This document shows, one piece after another, positions 1 through 5,576 of a DNA stretch of 5,576 bases (position 1 is the stretch's first letter; the number at the start of each line of letters is the position of its first letter). The notes below the pieces were generated by a model that worked only from the letters and a program-made list of their open reading frames with translations, had not been told where the DNA came from and made no database searches. Origin of the DNA: an uncultured Erysipelotrichaceae bacterium (GTDB taxonomy: Bacteria > Bacillota_I > Bacilli_A > Erysipelotrichales > Erysipelotrichaceae); the NCBI GenBank assembly GCA_902795875.1, contig CADBND010000161.1, positions 1-5,576 on the forward strand, given 5' to 3'. The translations under genes were made by a program, and so were the position numbers.

Positions 1-3000
1 AAACGGTTGAATTGAGAGAGATATTAACAAACGAGAATTTTGGGTTTATTCTAGAAAACCATGATGTTGGATGGATAAAAGAGCTTTATGAGTTTATTGA
101 TGAAAAGAAAAAATCTGTAGAATCATTCATTAAAAAAGCAAAGATTTTTCTCGACAAAAATAATAAAGCGACAGCAGCCTTTGACGATAATAATCAAGAA
201 ATTCTGTTTCTTCCTACTGGTGATTATGATGACGAATACAATACTATTTCCAGAGATTTGTTGAAAGACAAAAATTCTGAACGATTCATTAAAAATTTCG
301 GGATAAAGGAGCCTTCCAGATTAAGCCACATATACAATGTTGTCCTCAAAAAATGTGAAAACGGATCTGCGATCAATTCCAGAGATTTTAATTATATTTT
401 TAATTATTATGAAGATTGCTCGGCAAGCGAAAGAGAAGAGTTGGTTGCTGTTTTAAGAAATAAAGAGTTTATATCGTGTGAGATCGACGGAGAAATAGTG
501 TGCAAACCGGAAATCCCGGAAAACGTGTATTTGCCAACCTCTGAATTACTCGCATATTTTGAAGGCTGCAATGGGATTCCGTTTATAAACGGCTCATGGA
601 TCAATGATAACAGGAGAGAAAGCAAAATCGAGTTTCTTAGAGAGATAGGGTGCAGAGAAACCATCAAGTTTGGAGACAAAGAACTAACAGAAAAAGAAGC
701 AAGGGAATACGACGAAGAATATGAAATAGATTTCCCAATTCATAATAATCCTAACAGTAAACCCTCATGGAAGATGCCTTATATTGATGGATTACAGAAT
801 TGTCTATCCAGAATAATTGAGGATAACGATTATGACAGATCTGTCTTATGCTGGAATCTTCTTGTAAAGACCATAGAAAAAGAGCATTTCTTTTATTTGC
901 CATTGACTGGCAGGTATACTTATCGGCCAAGCAAAACACGGAAGACTGACGATTATTTTTCGTTTACATCAAAAGACGGCAACGATCTATTTGGCCTACA
1001 GTGGGTGTTCAACAAGCAAAAAGAACGAATTGAACCGGCAAATGGAAACGCTGATGAATTGGCTTTAGATTATGACTTACATAGCGAAGGTGCCAGAATA
1101 CTTATTGAGTACCTAGAAATGGAAGACAGCAGATATGCAGATCTGACTGAAGAAGAACGGAAAAGATTAGAAAGAGGAAGCGAAATCGAGAAACTGTGTG
1201 AAGAGTTTAATATGAGCATGGATGAAGTGCTTAATGTCATAAAACTCGCCGGACACAGAAAGACAAGGTCCGCCGGTATCTCTGATCAAGGCTATGATGA
1301 AAAAATAGATGTTGAAGATGTTCTTGATAAAAAAACGGAAGATCAGACTAAAACCGTCTACAAAGACATAGAAAAGAACAGACAGAAAATCGCTTCTGGA
1401 GAGCTGGATGTCGATGATCTTACAGTTCAGGATGATGATCAGGATGAAGATGATTACATAAAACGTGCTGTCGACTATAAAAATGAAATCGACAAAAAGA
1501 AAAAGAAGAGCGCATTAGAAATTGAGAGAATCAGTGAAGATGAGGAATGGCAGAAAAAGGCAATAGAGGCTGATAAGTATTCATACGAATGGTTTAAATG
1601 CCTGCTGAATCTTGAAATGCACGCAAGAGGGGATTCGGACAATCTAAAGACAACGTATCTGAGATTCGGGAAAGCAAGAAAAGAAGAGAATTCAGAAAAA
1701 ACAATAATACTGGAACAACCGTTCAGTCACATCAATCCGGAGATAGAAGAGTTAAGCGACATACCTCTGTTCCTGGATTTTGAAGGTAAAACAGAGAGTG
1801 TTTTTGTTGAGGCGCTGAGTGTTCAGTCTTTTGTCGTAAGAGCAAAACTCAGATCAGCAAAAGAACTGGAAGGAATCAAGCTTGACGAAGTGGTATCGGC
1901 AAGACTGGAAGTAAAAAATCCAGTATTCTTATTAAAAGAATTACGAGACAGATACTATGAACTTGGATTTAGTGAAAAAGACAATCTGAAGTCACTACTC
2001 CCGGAAAACATAGAATTTGTCTTCGGCCCTCCGGGAACCGGCAAGACAACCTATCTGGCTAAGGAAGTACTTATTCCTTTGATGAAAGAGAAGGGCGAAA
2101 AATCAAACATTCTTGTTTTAACTCCGACCAACAAGGCGGCAGATGTCGTTGTTAATCGAATCTGTTCATTGATGGAGGATGATTCATATCAGGAGTGGCT
2201 TATTAGATTTGGCCTTACTTATGATCCCGAAATCGAAAAGAGCTATCTTTACAAAGATAAACATGTTGATATAAAGAGTTATAAAAAAAGCATTACCGTC
2301 ACGACAGTACAAAGGTTTTCTTATGATTTCTTTATACCTGGCAATCAGGAAAATTACATGGTCAGAGATGTGAACTGGGATTATATCGTCATAGATGAGG
2401 CTTCCATGATATCTCTTGCCTATATTGTTTATCCGTTATATAAAAGCCATCCAAAAAAATTCGTTATTGCCGGAGATCCGTTCCAGATTGAACCGATCGT
2501 TTATGTAGACATGTGGAAAGATGAGAACATATACAAAATGGTAAATCTCAATTCTTTCAGCAAGCCAAAAACAAACCCGTACAATTACAAAATCAAGACA
2601 CTTACCACGCAATACAGAAGCATTCCTTCTATAGGCAACATCTTTGGAACACTTACTTATGGCGGGGTGTTAAAGCATGACAGAACTGCATCCGATAAGA
2701 AACATATCGATTTCGGAGATGAATTTAACTTTGCAAGCATCAACATGATCAAGTACCCTGTCAGTAAATACGAGAGTATTTACAGCAGCAAGAAACTCAT
2801 TTCAAGCTCTTATCATATTTATTCTGCTTTGTTTGTGTATGAATTTGTAAATCATATCTCAGAAGAGATTTCCAAGCACAACAGCGAAGAGATATCTATA
2901 GGCATAGTAAGCCCTTATAGAGCGCAAGCAGACATTATCAAGAAACTGCTCGCCAATGTCGAAACACCACGAAACATAAGAATTCAGGCTGGAACGATAC

Positions 3001-3842
3001 ACAACTTTCAGGGAGATGAATGCGATATCATGGTGTGCGTTTTCAATACGCCCGGCAATAAGCTGAAGAGTGAAAACCTGTTTGTAAACAGGCTGAACAT
3101 TATTAACGTTGCATTGAGCAGAGCGCGCGATTATCTTTTTGTTGTAATGCCGAATGATGAGGCCGAGGGGATCAACAATTTAACGGTACTGAATAAAGTC
3201 AAATCGATCCTGAGCAGCACCAAAGACTATATGGAAATCAGTTCCGAGGAAATAGAGAGGACGATTTTCAACAGTTCAAGCTACTTCGAGGACAACGCAT
3301 TCGTCACCGGCCATCAAAGTGTTAACATTTACTCTGAACCGGAAATGATATATGAAATCAGATCTGAAGAAAATGCAGTTGATATCCAGGTACATTTAAG
3401 CAACGCCAAAGGCGATGATATAAAACCCGTTATCAACAAAACACAGCCCAAAAAAGAAGGCTTAACAAGAAAACTGCTGCAATTGAAGAATCAGATGGAA
3501 GATGAATTTGATCCGGAGGATTTTTCGATAAAGGAAAATAGCGACGAAGGAAAGCTCAAGGTTATTTATTTAGGAAGCGCATTGTTTGATGTTGATGATA
3601 GTGAAGAAGGCTGTTATGTCGTATATACAAAGGGAAGATATCTGAATTCTATCTATTTGGATAAACAGATCAAAATTGAATATCACCCAAGCGACATCAT
3701 AAAATTCAGACTGATTGTTCCATATGATGAGATGGGGTCCGTTGTTGAGAGTTTTGCAGAAATAGGTGAAATCTTCAAAACCACGGATGAAGATGCTTAC
3801 GAAACCCTGATTCAACTGAAATATAATGTAATTAAGGTTTAA
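1..3842 (+). CDS. Sacsin-like/UPF1-type SF1 helicase giant protein, 5'-truncated by the window
   Basis: C-terminal 1279 or more codons of a large ATP-dependent helicase; first complete codon is at 3, stop TAA at 3840-3842. Residue numbers count from the TTG at 12, which is not a credible start: ACG-GTT-GAA precede it in an open frame and no Shine-Dalgarno is visible. Residues 1-430 resemble the repeats that follow the Hsp90-like ATPase in bacterial sacsin-type proteins (blocks such as WIKELYEFIDEKKK and FIKNFGIKEPS). Residues 430-520 are a charged linker. A pre-motor block (YSYEWFKCLLNLEM) and a possible 1B barrel (about 583-650) follow. The SF1 motor is complete: GPPGTGKT 672-679 (I), TPTNKAAD 704-711 (Ia), TTVQRF 764-769 (Ic), DEAS 795-798 (II), GDPFQ 821-825 (III), QYR 867-869 (IV), GTIHNFQGDE 994-1003 (V), NVALSRAR 1032-1039 (VI). 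This is the UPF1/DNA2 pattern, so ATPase and translocase activity is expected; the substrate (DNA or RNA) is unknown. A 235-residue tail follows. No signal peptide or membrane segment is visible, so it is probably cytoplasmic. Helicase assignment is firm, the sacsin relation is moderate, and a defence role is inference. Confidence 0.93.
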   Translation, partial: TVELREILTNENFGFILENHDVGWIKELYEFIDEKKKSVESFIKKAKIFLDKNNKATAAFDDNNQEILFLPTGDYDDEYNTISRDLLKDKNSERFIKNFGIKEPSRLSHIYNVVLKKCENGSAINSRDFNYIFNYYEDCSASEREELVAVLRNKEFISCEIDGEIVCKPEIPENVYLPTSELLAYFEGCNGIPFINGSWINDNRRESKIEFLREIGCRETIKFGDKELTEKEAREYDEEYEIDFPIHNNPNSKPSWKMPYIDGLQNCLSRIIEDNDYDRSVLCWNLLVKTIEKEHFFYLPLTGRYTYRPSKTRKTDDYFSFTSKDGNDLFGLQWVFNKQKERIEPANGNADELALDYDLHSEGARILIEYLEMEDSRYADLTEEERKRLERGSEIEKLCEEFNMSMDEVLNVIKLAGHRKTRSAGISDQGYDEKIDVEDVLDKKTEDQTKTVYKDIEKNRQKIASGELDVDDLTVQDDDQDEDDYIKRAVDYKNEIDKKKKKSALEIERISEDEEWQKKAIEADKYSYEWFKCLLNLEMHARGDSDNLKTTYLRFGKARKEENSEKTIILEQPFSHINPEIEELSDIPLFLDFEGKTESVFVEALSVQSFVVRAKLRSAKELEGIKLDEVVSARLEVKNPVFLLKELRDRYYELGFSEKDNLKSLLPENIEFVFGPPGTGKTTYLAKEVLIPLMKEKGEKSNILVLTPTNKAADVVVNRICSLMEDDSYQEWLIRFGLTYDPEIEKSYLYKDKHVDIKSYKKSITVTTVQRFSYDFFIPGNQENYMVRDVNWDYIVIDEASMISLAYIVYPLYKSHPKKFVIAGDPFQIEPIVYVDMWKDENIYKMVNLNSFSKPKTNPYNYKIKTLTTQYRSIPSIGNIFGTLTYGGVLKHDRTASDKKHIDFGDEFNFASINMIKYPVSKYESIYSSKKLISSSYHIYSALFVYEFVNHISEEISKHNSEEISIGIVSPYRAQADIIKKLLANVETPRNIRIQAGTIHNFQGDECDIMVCVFNTPGNKLKSENLFVNRLNIINVALSRARDYLFVVMPNDEAEGINNLTVLNKVKSILSSTKDYMEISSEEIERTIFNSSSYFEDNAFVTGHQSVNIYSEPEMIYEIRSEENAVDIQVHLSNAKGDDIKPVINKTQPKKEGLTRKLLQLKNQMEDEFDPEDFSIKENSDEGKLKVIYLGSALFDVDDSEEGCYVVYTKGRYLNSIYLDKQIKIEYHPSDIIKFRLIVPYDEMGSVVESFAEIGEIFKTTDEDAYETLIQLKYNVIKV
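1299..1560 (+). other. Charged acidic/lysine-rich interdomain linker in the first gene
   Basis: Codes for about residues 430-517, which are dominated by Asp, Glu and Lys. It includes an acidic run (DDDQDEDDY, residues 474-482) and, soon after, a five-lysine run at 495-499. Hydrophobic residues are sparse, so it is probably a flexible or partly helical (coiled-coil-prone) hinge between the sacsin-like half and the helicase half. DNA here is rich in GAT/GAA/AAA codons, which explains its low complexity without invoking a nucleotide repeat. Function is unknown; flexible tethering or a partner-binding surface is plausible. Confidence 0.55.
2025..3128 (+). other. SF1 (UPF1/DNA2-like) helicase motor domain within the first gene
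   Basis: This is the span from the first base of motif I to the end of motif VI. Every catalytic element is intact: the Walker A lysine (K678) and threonine (T679), the Walker B DE pair (D795, E796), the GDxxQ glutamine (Q825), the QYR arginine (R869) and the motif VI arginines (R1037, R1039). Order and spacing match the UPF1-like branch of SF1, where motif VI reads NVALTRAR or similar, rather than the UvrD/Rep branch. About 50 residues between motifs Ia and Ic could hold the 1C insertion of UPF1-like enzymes; that part is inference. An active motor is therefore expected. Confidence 0.9.
3312..3839 (+). other. C-terminal extension after the helicase motor in the first gene
   Basis: The region about 60 residues after motif VI begins with a block that looks conserved (GHQSVNIYSEPEMIYEIR, about 1100-1117, then AVDIQVHL near 1122-1129). 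It passes through a basic segment around 1140-1160 (PKKEGLTRKLLQLKNQ) and an acidic stretch. The last 95 or so residues alternate short hydrophobic and polar segments, as in a small beta-rich domain (KVIYLGSALFDV, CYVVYTKGRYLNSIYL, IIKFRLIVPY). I do not recognise it as a named domain. It could be an accessory nucleic-acid-binding or partner-binding module. Confidence 0.4.
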
Positions 3843-3847
3843 GGAAG
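3841..3847 (+). promoter_or_regulatory. Ribosome binding site of the second gene, overlapping the upstream stop codon
   Basis: AAGGAAG sits 8 bases before the ATG at 3856 and shares its first two bases with the TAA stop of the upstream gene (3840-3842). It is a good match to the anti-Shine-Dalgarno core with normal spacing. The overlap with the stop suggests that ribosomes ending the first gene could help start the second, giving coupled, roughly stoichiometric synthesis. It is also the evidence that fixes the second gene's start at 3856. No promoter or terminator fits in the 13-base gap. Confidence 0.75.
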
Positions 3848-3855
3848 CTTGTCTT

Positions 3856-5576
3856 ATGATACAACATTTTTCTTTTAGAGTGCCGTGGCATGATAACGGA
3901 TGGGATGGAACCGTATGTAAGGATCCTGCCCACAATCTTTCTTGTTTGAGATTAAAGAACATTTTGGAGAACAGGAATGATGAATTTGAACTTAAGAATT
4001 GCGGGCAATGCATGCAGAATTACGAAAACAATCTTAGCTGCATTCAGGAAAGTTCTGCATTCATGTCTGAAAAAGAACTCAGAATTACTGAGATACATCC
4101 ATATAAAGAGAATAATCCGGACACGCATAGTCATTTCTATGAGACAGAAGTGGTTTTTCCTCCATATTCTTTTTCTGCAAGACCCTTTAATTGGCTGTTA
4201 AATAAAAATATCCAGAATGTAGTTAAATACTATGGTGTCGATTACGACGGATTAAGGGAGCCCGTCTTGCCTTTTGAAAACGCTTGGATACAGGACGCCG
4301 ATAACCACAAAGTTATTTTTGATTATTTCTATGGAGACATTGTTCCGGGCAAATCGTTATGTATCGCTTACGCAAAGCAGGTTCCTTTTATTGATGAGCC
4401 AAGAAGAGTCGTCGTTGCAATCGGACATATTACCGGAGTAGAGCCGGCAGTTGAACATAATCACACCGACGAAAAGCCGCTGAGGTCACTGACCTGGGAA
4501 ACAAGAGTCTGTCATTCAATCAGAAAAGATAATGCTGACGGATTCATCATCCCATATAACGAGATGATGAAATATGCTGATGATCATCCTGACTTTGATA
4601 TTCGCAATATTACAGTATTTGCTCCGGACGACGCGTTCGACGAGTTCTCTTATGCGACCGAACACGTTTCCTATGATGCTGCAATTGAAGTAATTGAGTC
4701 TTGTATAAAGTCGTTCAAAATCATTAGTGAATGTTTAAATAAGGATTATTCAAACGTTATTGAATGGCTTAACGAAAGACTATCAGAGGTGTGGGACCAA
4801 AGAGGCGTATTCCCGGGTCTGGGGCCCATGCTGTGCGCTTTTGGAATCAACAAGGGAATCCTTATTGAGAAAGAGATTAAAGATAACTATAAGAACGATA
4901 ACCTTTGGGACGTTGTTGAAAGGATGTTTGACGATCCTAGATCGGTATTATCAAAGTCGTTAGCAAAAGAGATACCCGTTGTATTTCAGGCCGGCTGGAA
5001 TCATCTCGGAGAAAGAAAGAAGCTGTTCAGGCTTTTAAGCCGTTTTTCTTTATCTATAGATCAGGCATATAAGGTCTTTAATAATGAAGAAAGGCAAAAA
5101 AGCGGACTTGGTTTTACTGATGAAGACATCCTGAACAATCCGTATGTACTTTATGAAAAGACACGTCTTAAGGAGGCTACATCTGAAGCCGAACTGTTTT
5201 TTTCAATCAAAAAAGTCGACAGAGCTCTATTCCCTGTTGAAAAACTGGCAAAACAATATCCATTAGAGGAGCCAAGCAGACTATCATCTGATAATGACCA
5301 GAGGAGAATAAGAGCGATTGCGATCGCTGTTTTGGAAAAAGAGGCTCAAAACGGAAACACCATACTTCCTTGCAATCTTTTGGCCGCAAAGATGAAAGAT
5401 ATTTCTGTCAGACCAGAGTGTATTGTTACATCAGATATTCTTAAAGGTTTGCATACATATCTGAATGAAGAAATCCTTAAAAGGGAGATGAAGGATGGAA
5501 CCGATTATTATAAACTGGTCAGAATCAATACATTTGATAAGTTAATCGAGCAAAGAGTCAGAAAAAGAATTAACGC
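3856..5576 (+). CDS. RecD2-like helicase with a novel cysteine-bearing N-terminal domain, 3'-truncated by the window
   Basis: ATG at 3856 is preceded by AAGGAAG at 8-base spacing. The frame stays open for 573 codons to the window edge, so the C-terminal part is missing. Residues 1-115 carry PWHDNGWDGTVC (10-21), cysteines 21, 30, 49, 52 and 62, and PPYSFSARPFNWLL (102-115). Further blocks are VVVAIGHITGV (185-195), WETRVCHSIR (214-223) and DGFIIPYNEM (228-237). From about 313 the layout resembles the N-terminal part of RecD2: a hairpin-like PGLGPMLCAFGI (320-331), RFSLSIDQAYKVF (396-408), an ILNNPYVLYE block with NPY at 428-430, and a winged-helix-like segment at 484-505 starting RIRAIAIAVLEKEA and ending NGNTILP. 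In RecD2 these precede the SF1B motor, so Walker A is expected just downstream of 5576; its absence here is truncation, not loss. Expected role is 5'-3' ATP-driven DNA unwinding. It probably shares an operon with the upstream helicase. RecD2-like identity rests on motif recognition alone; the N-terminal domain's function is unknown. Confidence 0.85.
   Translation, partial: MIQHFSFRVPWHDNGWDGTVCKDPAHNLSCLRLKNILENRNDEFELKNCGQCMQNYENNLSCIQESSAFMSEKELRITEIHPYKENNPDTHSHFYETEVVFPPYSFSARPFNWLLNKNIQNVVKYYGVDYDGLREPVLPFENAWIQDADNHKVIFDYFYGDIVPGKSLCIAYAKQVPFIDEPRRVVVAIGHITGVEPAVEHNHTDEKPLRSLTWETRVCHSIRKDNADGFIIPYNEMMKYADDHPDFDIRNITVFAPDDAFDEFSYATEHVSYDAAIEVIESCIKSFKIISECLNKDYSNVIEWLNERLSEVWDQRGVFPGLGPMLCAFGINKGILIEKEIKDNYKNDNLWDVVERMFDDPRSVLSKSLAKEIPVVFQAGWNHLGERKKLFRLLSRFSLSIDQAYKVFNNEERQKSGLGFTDEDILNNPYVLYEKTRLKEATSEAELFFSIKKVDRALFPVEKLAKQYPLEEPSRLSSDNDQRRIRAIAIAVLEKEAQNGNTILPCNLLAAKMKDISVRPECIVTSDILKGLHTYLNEEILKREMKDGTDYYKLVRINTFDKLIEQRVRKRIN
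3883..4041 (+). other. PWHDNGW block and cysteine cluster (possible metal or Fe-S site) in the second gene
   Basis: Codes for residues 10-62. PWHDNGWDGTVC is followed by further cysteines, giving Cys21-x8-Cys30-x18-Cys49-x2-Cys52-x9-Cys62. The CxxC pair flanked by single cysteines at both sides is the spacing style of zinc ribbons and of some 4Fe-4S helicase domains. His12 and His26 are extra possible ligands. Invariant-looking aromatic, His and Asp residues near the very N-terminus suggest a functional site rather than a leader. Metal binding is inference; only the residue pattern is seen. Confidence 0.45.
4813..5370 (+). other. RecD2-type helix-hairpin-helix and winged-helix region of the second gene
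   Basis: Residues about 320-505 of the second gene. They contain a glycine-rich hairpin candidate (PGLGPML), the RFSLSIDQA segment, an NPY-centred block (ILNNPYVLYE) and the RIRA...NGNTILP segment. In RecD2 helicases, tandem helix-hairpin-helix elements with an NPY motif, followed by a winged-helix segment ending in a G-(H/N)-T-x-L-P signature, precede the motor and grip duplex DNA or the partner. The order here agrees. Exact domain borders cannot be set by eye. Confidence 0.55.

Noticed and set aside
12..14. TTG as the true start of the first gene
   Set aside because: The frame is open back to the window edge, no Shine-Dalgarno precedes it, and the first residues already read like the interior of a sacsin-type repeat. 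The gene is truncated by the window.
407..939. Minus-strand open frames at 407-679 and 751-939
   Set aside because: Both lie wholly inside the first gene, have no domain character and no supporting ribosome binding site; they are antisense shadows.
3570..4134. Minus-strand open frames at 3570-4013 and 3952-4134
   Set aside because: They run antisense across the junction and overlap both well-supported genes; their Cys/Phe/Ile/Leu-rich translations are typical of antisense reading of AT-rich coding DNA.
4812..4827. GC-rich CCCGGG...GGGCCC stretch as a hairpin or terminator
   Set aside because: It lies mid-gene, codes the PGLGP hairpin segment, and has no following T-run; the two palindromes are explained by Pro/Gly codons.
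3977..4963. Plus-strand open frames at 3977-4201 and 4760-4963
   Set aside because: Both are out-of-frame readings inside the second gene, which has continuous, motif-bearing coding capacity through these positions.
5320..5327. GCGATCGC palindrome as a regulatory or repeat site
   Set aside because: Single occurrence inside coding sequence (Ala-Ile-Ala codons), with no second copy seen.
5207..5389. Minus-strand open frame
   Set aside because: Antisense to the helix-hairpin-helix/winged-helix region of the second gene, with no independent support.
1..5576. CRISPR array, tRNA, rRNA, insertion sequence or attachment site
   Set aside because: The whole window is filled by two coding frames; I saw no direct-repeat array, inverted-repeat ends or structured RNA signature on either strand.

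Overview
The window holds two large, same-strand, tightly spaced genes, and both run off its edges. Nothing else is supported. DNA composition is AT-rich by eye (roughly 60% A+T), with many AGA/AGG arginine and ATA isoleucine codons and an AAGGAAG-type ribosome binding site. This fits a low-GC Firmicute such as a Lachnospiraceae-like clostridium, but that is a weak inference; no taxonomic marker is present.

Layout. Positions 1-3842 (+) are the 3' part (at least 1279 codons) of a very large protein. A sacsin/Hsp90-like middle region is followed by a charged linker and then a complete UPF1/DNA2-type superfamily 1 helicase with all its motifs. A conserved-looking C-terminal extension ends the protein. 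The frame is open to the left edge, so the true start, and probably a GHKL-type ATPase domain, lies upstream. A 13-base gap follows, with the ribosome binding site overlapping the first gene's stop codon. From 3856 to the right edge (+) is the first 573 codons of a second gene. It begins with an unusual roughly 300-residue domain carrying a PWHDNGW block and a cysteine cluster. It continues into a helix-hairpin-helix and winged-helix arrangement like that before the motor of RecD2 helicases. The motor itself (Walker A onward) would lie beyond the window. No RNA genes, mobile elements, CRISPR arrays, terminators or promoters were found.

Interpretation. The spacing implies co-transcription and probably translational coupling of a sacsin-like/SF1 helicase giant and a RecD2-like helicase. 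Pairs of large nucleic-acid motors with Hsp90/sacsin-like modules are typical of bacterial genome-conflict (anti-phage) loci. I therefore infer a candidate defence operon built around two helicases, but nothing in the window proves that function. I do not recognise it as a named system.
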